A stretch of DNA of 64,000 bases from Methylocella tundrae (GTDB lineage Bacteria; Pseudomonadota; Alphaproteobacteria; Rhizobiales; Beijerinckiaceae), in contig NZ_CABFMQ020000079.1 of the NCBI RefSeq assembly GCF_901905185.1, positions 1 through 64,000 on the forward strand, given 5' to 3'. Both the position numbers and the translations under genes were made by a program. The notes under the pieces are model-generated. The model had not been told where the DNA came from and ran no database searches. It worked only from the letters and a program-made list of their open reading frames with translations. This document shows positions 38,118 to 46,897 of this stretch, in pieces (the first letter of the stretch is position 1; the number at the start of each line of letters is the position of its first letter).

Positions 38118-39079
38118 ACGGCGCTGATCAATTCGTGGACCACCTTGCCTTGAGGGTTCGTGAGGCCGAGCCAATTTCGCCTTTGCTGAAACGCTTCGTT
38201 TTTGAGGCCGCGGACGGCGGCGAACTTCCGCCAGCGGGCCCCGGCGCTCATCTTCGCTTGACGCTGCAGGGCGGCGGCCGGCGCTGGAAGAACGCTTATT
38301 CGATCGTCTCCGCGCCGGCTGATCGCAGTCACCTCGCCATCATTGTGCGCCGGGTCGCTCAATCGCGAGGGGGGTCCGCCTTTCTGCATGAGGCCGTCGA
38401 GACAGGGCATATCGTCGCCGCGCACGAGCCGGGCAATCTGTTCCCCATATCGCGTATCGCGCAGAAACATCTGATGGTGAGCGGCGGCATCGGCGTGACG
38501 CCTTTTCTTGCATATATGACGGCGTTGAAACAAGGCGGAGCGCCGTTCGAGCTGCACCACTTTTGCCGGGATGAGGAAGTGTCTGTCTTCGAGAGCATTC
38601 TATCCCGCTTCGATGCGTCGAACATCCATATTCATCCGGCTTCGGCGGCGTTCGATCTTTCAGCAGCGCTCACATCGCAACCTCTCGGAACGCATCTTTA
38701 TACCTGCGGTCCTGAAGGCCTGATGACGATGGCGCTCGCCGCCGCGCGAGATCATGGATGGCCGAAGTCGAAGCTTCACTCTGAATCGTTCGGCGGCGCA
38801 CACGCCGGCGGCGTTCCGTTCATCGCGATCTTGCAGCGCTCCGGCCTCAAAGTCAGTGTTCGCGACGATCAGACGCTGCTCGAAGCGATTGAGGAAGCCG
38901 GCCTTGAGCCTGCCTGCCTGTGTCGCGGCGGCGCTTGTGGCGAGTGCTTGACGAGCGTGATCGAGGGCGAGCCGGATCATCGCGATCATTTTCTTGACGC
39001 CGGAGAGCGCGCTTCGAACCGGTCAATCATGATTTGCGTCTCGAGGGCGAAAACCAACAGCCTCATCCTCGATCTATAG
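38114..39079 (+). CDS. Ferredoxin-type oxidoreductase subunit of dimethylamine monooxygenase
   Basis: A 321-residue phthalate-dioxygenase-reductase-type protein. It has an N-terminal flavin-binding barrel (RRWKNAYSIVSAP), an NAD(P)H domain (LMVSGGIGVTPFLAYM, LYTCGPEGLM) and a C-terminal plant-type [2Fe-2S] ferredoxin with ligands in CLCRGGACGEC and a final cysteine about 30 residues on. It should pass electrons from NAD(P)H to the haem subunit encoded next. The ATG at 38114 overlaps the previous stop. Often named dmmB. Confidence 0.88.
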   Translation: MNGADQFVDHLALRVREAEPISPLLKRFVFEAADGGELPPAGPGAHLRLTLQGGGRRWKNAYSIVSAPADRSHLAIIVRRVAQSRGGSAFLHEAVETGHIVAAHEPGNLFPISRIAQKHLMVSGGIGVTPFLAYMTALKQGGAPFELHHFCRDEEVSVFESILSRFDASNIHIHPASAAFDLSAALTSQPLGTHLYTCGPEGLMTMALAAARDHGWPKSKLHSESFGGAHAGGVPFIAILQRSGLKVSVRDDQTLLEAIEEAGLEPACLCRGGACGECLTSVIEGEPDHRDHFLDAGERASNRSIMICVSRAKTNSLILDL

Positions 39080-39167
39080 CACGGCGGAGCGCCGGTTCGG
39101 CCATTTGATACGCCAATGATGTGAACACAAGCGCGCCAACGTCAGCGAAATGAAGCGGAGAAATTTG

Positions 39168-40223
39168 ATGAACACGCGGTTCAAACCGACTGAGACATTC
39201 CGGCGCGACTTCGCCTTTTGCAACAGCGACGAGGCCATCCTGCGCTTTCCGTTCCCGTTCCCCGAAGACGCCTACATGTACTCGGTCAACATCGAGCCTC
39301 ATGTCAGGGGCGGGGCGACGCCGGCTCTCGACCATCTATTCGACATTGACGAACACTATGTAGCGGAATGCCGGGAGAGGGCCCTGGTGCTGCAGGAGGA
39401 TCCGGGCCGTTGCAAGGTGCTGCCGCATATGATGGCGGCTCAGTGGGACACGCTGGAGCTCATCATGGAGAGCTTCGCCAGGGATTACCCCCAGGACTTC
39501 TCTCTCACCAAGGATGGAGCCCGCTGGACCTGGGAGAATCGCCCGCTCGGACTGAAACAAACATTCACCTTTGGCGATGAGGCGACGCTCCCCTGCGAAC
39601 CGTTCGAATATATCACGCGCCAGGCGCAGGGCGACTTCACCTTGCAGGACCAGCGCGACGATAATTTATTCGTCGACGGCGGAATGGTCACGACACAGGC
39701 TGACTGGTCGCTCGAATTCAACATCGGTATGACGTTTCACGAATGGCACGGACCGGTTCCGCTCGCGCATCAGATCGGCGTCTTCGACCGCGCGCTGAAA
39801 TTCCTCTTGCGGCTTCAATATGGCCAGCCGGTCCGCAGATTGAACTGGACGATGACCATCAATCCGAGGCTCGACACCAGCCCGGAAAATTATCCCCTGT
39901 GGGGACCGGACCGTACGACCGTCACCCCTCAAAACGTCGCCGACAAGGTGTTTCTGCGCGTTGAATTGCAGACCCTTTTCCGTCTGCCGCGCTCAAACGC
40001 CATTCTGTTCGGAATCCGCTGCTATCTGATCAGCGTCGGCGATATCGCAAAGGTCGATAAATGGCGCAAACGCCTGCATCGCGTGCTGCGCGATCTTCGT
40101 CCAGAGCTCGAAGACTACAAAGGGCTGACCCGCTTTCGCAAAATGGTCGTCGATTATCTCGCGCCTTTCGATGACGGCGCCGCGTTGTCGAGCGGAACCC
40201 ACTCAGAGCAGGCGGAGCTCTAG
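39168..40223 (+). CDS. Haem-dependent oxidative N-demethylase (DUF3445) catalytic subunit
   Basis: A 351-residue DUF3445 protein, the haem-binding subunit that hydroxylates dimethylamine to monomethylamine and formaldehyde. Family features include FPFPEDAYMYSVNIEP, WTWENRPLG, MTINPRLDTSPENYPLWG and RVELQTLFRLPRSNAILFGIRCYL. Histidines in FHEWHGP and elsewhere are candidate ligands. The ATG at 39168 is preceded by GCGGAG; another ATG at 39150 is in frame. Its TAG stop is immediately followed by a palindromic repeat that may terminate the operon. With tmm and tdm it completes the path from trimethylamine to monomethylamine. Confidence 0.88.
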   Translation: MNTRFKPTETFRRDFAFCNSDEAILRFPFPFPEDAYMYSVNIEPHVRGGATPALDHLFDIDEHYVAECRERALVLQEDPGRCKVLPHMMAAQWDTLELIMESFARDYPQDFSLTKDGARWTWENRPLGLKQTFTFGDEATLPCEPFEYITRQAQGDFTLQDQRDDNLFVDGGMVTTQADWSLEFNIGMTFHEWHGPVPLAHQIGVFDRALKFLLRLQYGQPVRRLNWTMTINPRLDTSPENYPLWGPDRTTVTPQNVADKVFLRVELQTLFRLPRSNAILFGIRCYLISVGDIAKVDKWRKRLHRVLRDLRPELEDYKGLTRFRKMVVDYLAPFDDGAALSSGTHSEQAEL

Positions 40224-40337
40224 AGCATATTCCGATCAGATCGGTTCGATCTGATCGAGAAGAATATGCTCAAGCTTTTGAAGCTGGAGCGATTTCTGAG
40301 CGATCGAATGACTCCATTCGATCGGAAAGCGCTCTAG
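40224..40337. repeat. Modular palindromic repeat (modules C and D) after the amine operon
   Basis: Module C (40224-40270) is a large dyad opening AGCATATTCCGATCAGA and closing with its complement. Module D (about 40291-40337) contains ATCGAATGACTCCATTCGAT. Both recur at 63.60-63.71 kb, and D also at 41.13 kb. The repeat begins at the base after the preceding gene's stop, so it may act as its terminator. Confidence 0.75.
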
Positions 40338-40384
40338 CGGCCCAAGGCGACGTTACGGCTTATCGAAAAACCCGCCGATCGTCG

Positions 40385-40801
40385 ATGGAGGATCCGTTTG
40401 TGCGCGCTCTGAGGCAAATGCAATCGCTCTATGAGAAGATGGGTGGCGAGGAGGAAATTCGTCGGCTGGTCGAGACGTTCTACGACATTGTCGAGACGGA
40501 CCCGGAGGCGAAGGAACTACATCTGCTTCATCTGCGGGGACACGGCGTCGCCCATTCTCGAATCGAGCAATTTAACTTCCTGTCCGGTTTTCTCGGTGGT
40601 CCGCAATATTACGTGCAGAAATATGGGCATGCGCATCTTCGAGAGATGCATGCGCATGTTCCGATCGGCCGCAAGGAGCGGGATCTTTGGCTCGCCTGCA
40701 TGACGAAGGCGATTGCCAAGGTTGGTCTCGGTTCACAGACCGCGGATCGGCTAATGCGTCATTTTACTCGGGCCGCCGAGGGGTGTCGAAACCAGGACTG
40801 A
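40385..40801 (+). CDS. Group II truncated haemoglobin
   Basis: A 138-residue 2-on-2 globin. LYEKMGGEEEIRRLVETFYDIVETDP is the usual opening, and FLSGFLGGPQYYVQKYGHAHLREMHAHVPI is the group II core, with the proximal histidine in REMHAHVPI. Such globins bind O2 or NO, and some serve as oxidoreductases. It is downstream of the dimethylamine monooxygenase genes on the same strand but separated by a repeat, so co-regulation is uncertain. The start ATG at 40385 gives a family-length protein. Confidence 0.88.
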   Translation: MEDPFVRALRQMQSLYEKMGGEEEIRRLVETFYDIVETDPEAKELHLLHLRGHGVAHSRIEQFNFLSGFLGGPQYYVQKYGHAHLREMHAHVPIGRKERDLWLACMTKAIAKVGLGSQTADRLMRHFTRAAEGCRNQD

Positions 40802-41270
40802 GCACCGGAGCGCGACTTTTTTGGACGCTTCATCGTGTGTTGCGCGTCCGATCGGTATCTGGCGCAGCGGCGCGCCAGCGCGCGGGTGATTGAATAGTCT
40901 GGGCTTACGCCGCCCGCGCATAGGCGGAGAACGACTTGGCGTCTTTCCTCCCGGGCGCCTTGCCGGAGGGCGAGCGGCAAAGGAATCCCGCTTCGCTCTC
41001 CGGTCCTTTCTCGATCGCAATAGAATAATCGCGATGACAACAGCCGGCAAAAACAGCCGCAGCCGATTAAAGCGCGAATAATACGGAAGCGCATTAAAGC
41101 CGCGCTGATGCACAGGAAGCGAGGCCGGTTAGATCGATCGAATGACTCCATTCGATCGGAGAGCGCTCTAGAGCGAAATGCGTTCAAGCGGAATCGCATT
41201 CCGCTCTTTAAGCCTTTGTTTTACCGCATGATTTTGGCCCGAAAAGTCTGCAACTTTTCGGCATCATGCT
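40802..41270. other. Intergenic region with a repeat cluster
   Basis: No gene is seen between the globin gene and sorB, which converge. The left part is plain; the right part, from 41131, is a mosaic repeat (modules D, B and A) that reaches the sorB stop codon. Confidence 0.5.
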
Positions 41271-41273
41271 CTA
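41131..41273. repeat. Modular palindromic repeat (modules D, B, A) ending in the sorB stop codon
   Basis: Module D (ATCGAATGACTCCATTCGAT), module B (GCGTTCAAGCGGAATCGCAT region) and module A (CGAAAAGTCTGCAACTTTTCG) follow one another. The B-A segment is the reverse complement of the A-B segment at 63.49-63.60 kb, so modules are shuffled and inverted between loci. The last triplet, CTA on the plus strand, is the TAG stop of sorB. Confidence 0.75.
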
Positions 41274-41618
41274 GTCCTGGGGGTCAAGCCCGGAAAGATA
41301 ATCGACGATCGCGGCGACGCTCTCATCAGGGACCGGCGCCCCGTAGGTCTTCCGCATCTTCGCGACTTCCTCACCCCACGTGGTTGGCGAAAGCCGAGGC
41401 TGGTAGAGCACCATGCCGCTCGAGTGGCATATCAGGCAATTGCTGTTAATCGCCTTCGCGTCCGCTCCACCCGGAAAGCGACGATCGCTTTCGGGAAAAG
41501 TCACGGAGACGCTTTTCAGCGTGACGCCGGCGGCCGAAACGGTGGTTTCCGATTCCGCCGCGACGGAGCAGCCGACCGAGGCGCAAAGCGCAACCGCGGC
41601 GAAGATCTGCGTGATCAT
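41271..41618 (-). CDS. sorB: Sulfite dehydrogenase cytochrome c subunit (SorB-like)
   Basis: A 115-residue exported monohaem cytochrome c. A signal peptide covers residues 1-21 (ending SVAAE), the haem site is CLICH, and the axial Met is probably the one in GEEVAKMRKTYG. It lies 19 bp after sorA on the same strand, matching the heterodimeric periplasmic sulfite dehydrogenase in which SorB takes electrons from the molybdenum subunit and passes them to the respiratory chain. The start at 41618 is the ATG that opens the signal peptide. The stop codon is the first triplet of a palindromic repeat. Confidence 0.85.
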   Translation of the reverse strand: MITQIFAAVALCASVGCSVAAESETTVSAAGVTLKSVSVTFPESDRRFPGGADAKAINSNCLICHSSGMVLYQPRLSPTTWGEEVAKMRKTYGAPVPDESVAAIVDYLSGLDPQD

Positions 41619-41637
41619 GGGCAAACCCTTCCTACAT

Positions 41638-42861
41638 TCAAGAGACGGTGATCGGCGTCGATTCAATGACGTTCAGCATGTAGCCGCCCGGATTCCATGT
41701 CGGAAGCGGCGGCTGCGTAAGGCCGGCTTTGTTCGTCGTCCGCACCATCAGCATCCGCTGCCCGCGCTCCGCCGCAGTGAAGTTGATCTGCCAGAGCCTG
41801 AAGCTGTATTGCCCTTCGTCCGCACCCAGCGTCGCCGGCGTCCAGCTTGTCCCGCCATCTGACGAAAAGTCGACGCTCGCGACGCCCGAGTCGCCGCCAA
41901 ACGCAAGACCGCGAACCAATGTCGGCTTGCCCGCTTCTATCGTGGCGCCGGCGGAAAGGTTTGTGATGAAGGAGCGCGGAACCATCCTGCTGATGGGAAC
42001 GGTCTTGAATCCCTTTTCCCCAGGCTTGACATTGGCGCCTGGCGTGTCGGGGATCCGATAGGCCGTCTTCATCCAGAAGTTTTCGTCAGGCTCGCCGAGC
42101 ACTTCTATCGAGCTGAGCATCTTGACCCAATAAGTCGAATACCAGCCGGGCACGATTAGCCGGAGCGGAAAGCCGTTGAGAATCGGCAGCTGTTCGCCGT
42201 TCATGAGATAAGCGATCATGACCTCGCCATCGCGCGCATGATCGATGTCGAGCGACTTCATAAAATCCGGCGTCGCCGGCAGCACGCCTTCTTCGAGCCC
42301 CCTGAAGCGCACCTGAACGGCCCCGGCCCCGACGCCAGCTCTGTCCAATACGTCGCGCAGCCGGACGCCTGTCCATTTGGCGTTGCCCATGGCGCCGTGG
42401 CCCCATTGGCCGCCCGGAACGCGTGGCTGGAAAAATCCGCGCGAGTTGCCCGAACATTGATTGACGGCCGCGATCTCGAACCGCGGCAGCGCCAGGATTT
42501 CGCTAAGGTTCAGCGACAGCTCCTGGTTCACCAGACCTTTGACGGAGAGACGGAACGAGGTCACGTCGATCGACTCCGGTATGTCGGCAAGATGCCAGCG
42601 CACAAAAAACTGGTCGTTCGGCGTGAAAACGCCCTTGTCGAAGACGGAAAACGGCGTCTCGAGCAGCGGCGGCCGCGTCCGTTGCAGGATCATCTCGCCC
42701 TTCTGCGGGAACGCCTTGGTGAGGGGGCGCTCGCTCGGCGGGCCCGGCAAGTGAAGATTGAGGGTTTCAGCCGAAGCCCCGAAAGATCCTGAGGCGATCA
42801 TGACCCCAAGGGCGCTCGCGCGTTCGAGGAACTGGCGTCGTCCAAATCGCAGGTCGACCAT
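41638..42861 (-). CDS. sorA: Sulfite dehydrogenase molybdopterin subunit (SorA-like)
   Basis: A 407-residue molybdoenzyme that oxidises sulfite to sulfate in the periplasm. A twin-arginine signal (GRRQFLERASALG) opens the protein. The molybdenum-ligating cysteine is in AVNQCSGNSRGFF, followed by QWGHGAMGNAKWTGVRLRDVL, typical of the sulfite oxidase family. The C-terminal third is the Mo-co dimerisation domain. GGAGGAG precedes the ATG. Its partner sorB is next, and a YeiH-type exporter gene lies about 280 bp upstream on the same strand. SoxC-type enzymes are related, but the SorB-like partner favours SorA. Confidence 0.87.
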   Translation of the reverse strand: MVDLRFGRRQFLERASALGVMIASGSFGASAETLNLHLPGPPSERPLTKAFPQKGEMILQRTRPPLLETPFSVFDKGVFTPNDQFFVRWHLADIPESIDVTSFRLSVKGLVNQELSLNLSEILALPRFEIAAVNQCSGNSRGFFQPRVPGGQWGHGAMGNAKWTGVRLRDVLDRAGVGAGAVQVRFRGLEEGVLPATPDFMKSLDIDHARDGEVMIAYLMNGEQLPILNGFPLRLIVPGWYSTYWVKMLSSIEVLGEPDENFWMKTAYRIPDTPGANVKPGEKGFKTVPISRMVPRSFITNLSAGATIEAGKPTLVRGLAFGGDSGVASVDFSSDGGTSWTPATLGADEGQYSFRLWQINFTAAERGQRMLMVRTTNKAGLTQPPLPTWNPGGYMLNVIESTPITVS

Positions 42862-43145
42862 CGCGTCGTCTCCTCCCCATCATTGAAATTTAGTTTGAAT
42901 AGCCAGCCTGCACCGCGCCGCGGCGCGTTGTCGGAGGCAGCCGATTGAACCAGGGCCTTCCACGTCTTCGACGCCTTGCCGCATCAACGCAAACGGGAAC
43001 GCGCTTGCGAACATGAATCGTTGATGAACCCGTCGGCCTTAAAGTATATTTTACCACCCGTAGCAAACGTATAGATATCGGACGACATAAACACATTTTT
43101 AGTTCCGGAAGCGATAGTGATCTTGGTCCAGCATCACGACGGGCG

Positions 43146-44222
43146 TCACGTCGTCATTTTGACCAGCATCAAGCTGAAGATTGCGACGAAGAGAAAAGCG
43201 GCAAAGCCCAACACGAAGGGACGAATGCCCTTTGCCCGCAGCTTGGCGATGTCCGTTTCGAGTCCCATAGCGGCAAGCGCCGTCGAGAGAAGAAAAGTCG
43301 TCGCTATGACGATCGGCGCCTTCGCTTCGACGGGGACGCTTATTATGCTGTTGACGCCGACGAGCGCGATGAAGCCCAGGACGAACCAGGGCATCGGCGC
43401 TTTGGCCTGGATGTGACCGTGACCGTCGCGGCGGGCGCGGCGCCTAGCGACGAGGCCAAGAGTGATGACCAGGGGCGCGAGCATCATCACGCGAGACAGC
43501 TTGGCGATCGTGCCGAACTCCCCCGCCTGTTTGCCATCCTGGTAGGCGGCGGCGACCACCTGCGCGATTTCATGGATCGAACTTCCGGCCCATAGGCCAT
43601 AAGCGTGGGGGTCAAGGTGCAACAGCGCCGGCAGCATCGGGTAGACGACCATCGCGATCGATCCAAAGACCGTGACGCAGGCGACCGCATAGGCCACATC
43701 CTCGTCATGGGCGCCGGTCACCGTGTTCGTCGCGATGACCGCGGAAGCGCCGCAGATCGAGGTTCCGGCCGCGATCAGCTCAGCAAGCTTGCGGTCGACG
43801 CCGAGGATCTGACCAGCCCATTTGGTGAACAGAAAGGTGGCGACGAGCGTCAGGACGATCACGCTGACGCCGCTGGCGCCAACCGCGATCACCTGCGTCG
43901 CCGTTAACTGGAGGCCCAGCAGTATGATGCCGAAGCGCAAAATCCGGCGCAGCGAAAAGGCGATGCCCGCTTTGAGACGCGCCGGAGTTCCGATCATATT
44001 GCGATAGCCAATACCGATCACGATGGCGAGGATCATCGGACTGAAGGCGGAGAGGCCCGGCAATTGCCTCAGCGCGAAGGCAAGTCCCGCGATCGAGGCG
44101 GCCAGAATCAGGCCCGGCCAGATGCTTGTGCGCCCGGCCGCGACATGCGCGACATGGGAGCCCGGCTTCAAAGCCGTGGAATGCGGGGTAGCGTGGAAAT
44201 CTGGTCGGGTGGGCGCGTTCAT
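43146..44222 (-). CDS. YeiH/UPF0324-family membrane transporter, putative sulfite/sulfonate exporter
   Basis: A 358-residue protein with about ten membrane helices, of the UPF0324 (YeiH, 'putative sulfate exporter') family. Conserved strings include [29 protein letters not shown] and [14 protein letters not shown] use the ATG at 44222, with GAGGA upstream, rather than an in-frame TTG. Position upstream of sorAB on the same strand suggests a role in handling sulfite or a sulfonated compound. The transported ion of this family is not well established. Confidence 0.8.
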   Translation of the reverse strand: MNAPTRPDFHATPHSTALKPGSHVAHVAAGRTSIWPGLILAASIAGLAFALRQLPGLSAFSPMILAIVIGIGYRNMIGTPARLKAGIAFSLRRILRFGIILLGLQLTATQVIAVGASGVSVIVLTLVATFLFTKWAGQILGVDRKLAELIAAGTSICGASAVIATNTVTGAHDEDVAYAVACVTVFGSIAMVVYPMLPALLHLDPHAYGLWAGSSIHEIAQVVAAAYQDGKQAGEFGTIAKLSRVMMLAPLVITLGLVARRRARRDGHGHIQAKAPMPWFVLGFIALVGVNSIISVPVEAKAPIVIATTFLLSTALAAMGLETDIAKLRAKGIRPFVLGFAAFLFVAIFSLMLVKMTT

Positions 44223-44567
44223 GGCCGGAATCCTCAATCGTCCCGGCCAATATGATGATTGATGATTAATCTATCCAACGCATTTTTTATATTGAATTGT
44301 TCGATTTATAAGAACGATCGAAAAGAACCAGCGTGAATTCAGGGATCTCGTCCAACCAGTCGAGGACCCTCTCTGATGAATGGACCGATTCAAAGGGTCG
44401 GCAAAGGTCGCCCACCGCCGGCGCCGAAAGACTGCGCAGGGACTGGACGCGGTGAACGTCGAGGCTGACATTCAGTTTGCGGGCATTCTGCGAAATGGGC
44501 GCCTTGACGTCGTTTCGCTTCCAGCTTAATCAGCTTATCATGATCATATAATGTTGTCGGGATAAGA
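44223..44567. other. Divergent intergenic region with an ORF remnant
   Basis: The stretch separates the divergent yeiH-like and DUF302 genes. An AT-rich part (44240-44310) with GTTC-N9-GAAC may hold promoter elements. On the minus strand, 44529 to 44287 is an open frame of about 80 codons ending VLDWLDEIPEFTLVLFDRS, without any start codon; it might be a gene remnant, but no family is recognised. Confidence 0.35.
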
Positions 44568-45263
44568 GTGAACGACCAGGGGCGAGAGGCCATGCTGAAC
44601 GAAGGTCAAACGAGCCGCCCCGCCGGGCTTCGGACTCGCTCGCGTCAGCCCGCGGCCGATCGCGCTAAGGCCGCGCCCGGCAAGCGTCCGCCCAAGCGTC
44701 CGCCGAAGGCATCTCGCATGATCGCGCTGGCGTCCGTCTGCCTCGTGACGCTAATAGCCGGGATCGAGGCCGCCCTCGCCGCTCCTGTCGTGACGGAGCG
44801 CGTGATAGAGGTCGAGCACGTCAAAATCGAGACGACAAAGACATTCGAGCAAGTCGAGGCGGCGCTTGACGGCGCTCTTCCCCAGATCGATCCGGCAATC
44901 GCGGCGGCGTTGACGAATGGCGATAGCGGGCTCGCCAAAAAGCTGGAGCATGGCGCGGCGCTTTTTATCTTCCTGAAGCGCGACCACGGCGCTTTTCTGC
45001 GCAGCGCCGGCCGGTCCCGCAAGGCGCGGCAATATGAAATCGGCAATCCGCTCACGGCGACCATGATGACGCAGCACGAGCTAGCGGCGGCGCTTTATGC
45101 TCCGCTGCGGGTTGTGCTGTATCAGAACGCGGCTGGAGGCGCGACATTTGAATACGACAAACCCTCCACCCTCTTCGGTCAGTTTGGCGACGAACGGGTC
45201 GCCGCGGTCAGCCGCGATCTCGACGCCGAGCTTGAGCGCGCTTTGCGGCGCGCTGCGGAATGA
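44568..45263 (+). CDS. DUF302-domain protein with N-terminal membrane segment or signal
   Basis: A 231-residue protein. A basic, proline-rich head (PGKRPPKRPPKAS) precedes a hydrophobic segment (MIALASVCLVTLIAGIEAALAAP), which is either a signal peptide or an anchor. The rest is a DUF302 domain (KIETTKTFEQVEAALDGAL to FLKRDHGAFL and PLRVVLYQ). DUF302 proteins are small single-domain proteins of unknown role. Starts are GTG at 44568 or ATG at 44592; neither has an excellent ribosome site. It is likely periplasmic or membrane-attached. It is not obviously linked to its neighbours. Confidence 0.7.
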   Translation: MNDQGREAMLNEGQTSRPAGLRTRSRQPAADRAKAAPGKRPPKRPPKASRMIALASVCLVTLIAGIEAALAAPVVTERVIEVEHVKIETTKTFEQVEAALDGALPQIDPAIAAALTNGDSGLAKKLEHGAALFIFLKRDHGAFLRSAGRSRKARQYEIGNPLTATMMTQHELAAALYAPLRVVLYQNAAGGATFEYDKPSTLFGQFGDERVAAVSRDLDAELERALRRAAE

Positions 45264-45322
45264 GCGATCCAAAGCGCCGGCGAGCGCGGTGATGCGCCGG
45301 CTCGCATGCGTGAAATGCCGTT

Positions 45323-46897
45323 TCAAAATGGCGAGGGCGGCTGTCGGCGTAGCAGCGCGACGAGAATAAGGCAGGCGAAAGCGCCGGCCGCGGCGGCCAG
45401 AAAGCCGTCGATATAGGCAAGCACGGAAGCCTGTTGCGCAACGTTCGCCGCGAGAAGTTTGGTCGCCCGCGCGGCCGTCTCCTCGAGGTCGGCCGTGCGC
45501 GCGCCGACGGCGGCGCGATAGGCCGCTAGGCGCTCAATCGTTAACGCCGCCAACCCGTCGACATGCGCGCCGACGAGATTGGAGTGGATCTGTTCGCGGA
45601 TCCTGACGAAAGTCTGCATGAAAGCGGTGCCGATCTCGCCGCCGAACAGACGGCTCATCTGCATCAGGCTGCCGATCGTCAAAGCGTCCGCCGGATTGAT
45701 CGAACGAACGATCAAGACAATCAACGCGGTCAGCGCGAATGATTGACCAATCGCCTGCAGGATCTGCGAGGGGAGGAAGTCATCGGTCGCCCACTCGCTT
45801 GTGAGGTTGGTCGCCATCAGGCAGGCGACGCCAATCAAGGCGGTGCCGAACGCCAGCACGAGACGCGCGTCGGCGCGTTTTAGCAAGGCGCCAAGCAGCA
45901 GTACGATGGCGAACTGCGGCAGGGCGATCCAAAGCAACACGGCTCCTACCTGAAGCTCCCGGAAATTTTGCACGGTCTGCAAATAGTTCGGGATGATGTA
46001 GGCCGTCGAGAGGATGATGAAGCGATAGCCGGCCAGGAGAGCCATGAGAAGCAACAGGTTTTCGCGGGCCATCAGCCGTATGTTGATGAAGGGACGCGCC
46101 GCGATGAGTTCCCTGACGACGAAGAACATCGTCAGCAGCGCGCCGGAAATCAAAAAGCCGTTGACGAGGCCATTGTTGGTCCAGTCCAGCCTGTTGCCTT
46201 GGTCGAGACCAGCGTAGAGCAGCGCGAAGCCGAGCCCGGCGTATATGAGCCCCGGCCAATCCAGATCGCGCAAACGCATCGACGTCGGGGGATCACGCGG
46301 CACGCCATAAAAGATGCAGCCGAACATCAGTGGCAGGGCGAAACAATACTGCCAGTCGATCCACGCCCACGACAGATGGTCCGAAAACCAGCCCTCGAGG
46401 GAAGCGCCGATGTTCTGCGACATTTCCGAATTCATCGCATAGACGGCGACGCCGTAGATGACGAGACGCGGCGGCAGGCTGCGCACAATAAAACTGATGG
46501 TCAGTGGAATGAACGTGCCCGAGCCAAGGCCGCCAAGAAACTGAGCCGCGAGGAAGGCGTTCAGATTAGGCGACAGCGGCGCGAGAAGGCTCGTCGTGAA
46601 GAACAGCACGATGCCAAGCAGCAGAAAACGCCGCACGCCGAAGACGGCCGCCATATAGGGAGAGGCGACGCCGCTCATCATCTGACCAACGCCGAAACTC
46701 GTCGTGATCCATGCGCCTTCATCGAAGCCGGCATGGAGACCGCCGCGCAGATCGGTAAGGCCAAAGGTGGTGACGCGGCTGCCAAGTGTGCTCATCATCG
46801 CGCCAAGCAAAACACCCAGAATGCCGATATAGGGGCGCAGCGTATCGGCGCGAAGGCGCGTCGGCGCGGCTGACGCGATCGAAGCAGGAGAGGCCAT
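45323..46897 (-). CDS. DHA2-family (14-TM) drug/proton antiporter, EmrB-like
   Basis: A 524-residue major-facilitator protein with about fourteen membrane helices. The motif near residues 58-75 (GAWITTSFGVGQMMSGVASPYMA) and RRFLLLGIVLFF fit the DHA2 group. It follows an EmrA-like periplasmic adaptor gene with a one-base TGATG overlap, which decides the start at ATG 46897. Together they would export hydrophobic toxicants across the inner membrane and, with a TolC-type channel encoded elsewhere, the outer membrane. Confidence 0.9.
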   Translation of the reverse strand: MASPASIASAAPTRLRADTLRPYIGILGVLLGAMMSTLGSRVTTFGLTDLRGGLHAGFDEGAWITTSFGVGQMMSGVASPYMAAVFGVRRFLLLGIVLFFTTSLLAPLSPNLNAFLAAQFLGGLGSGTFIPLTISFIVRSLPPRLVIYGVAVYAMNSEMSQNIGASLEGWFSDHLSWAWIDWQYCFALPLMFGCIFYGVPRDPPTSMRLRDLDWPGLIYAGLGFALLYAGLDQGNRLDWTNNGLVNGFLISGALLTMFFVVRELIAARPFINIRLMARENLLLLMALLAGYRFIILSTAYIIPNYLQTVQNFRELQVGAVLLWIALPQFAIVLLLGALLKRADARLVLAFGTALIGVACLMATNLTSEWATDDFLPSQILQAIGQSFALTALIVLIVRSINPADALTIGSLMQMSRLFGGEIGTAFMQTFVRIREQIHSNLVGAHVDGLAALTIERLAAYRAAVGARTADLEETAARATKLLAANVAQQASVLAYIDGFLAAAAGAFACLILVALLRRQPPSPF

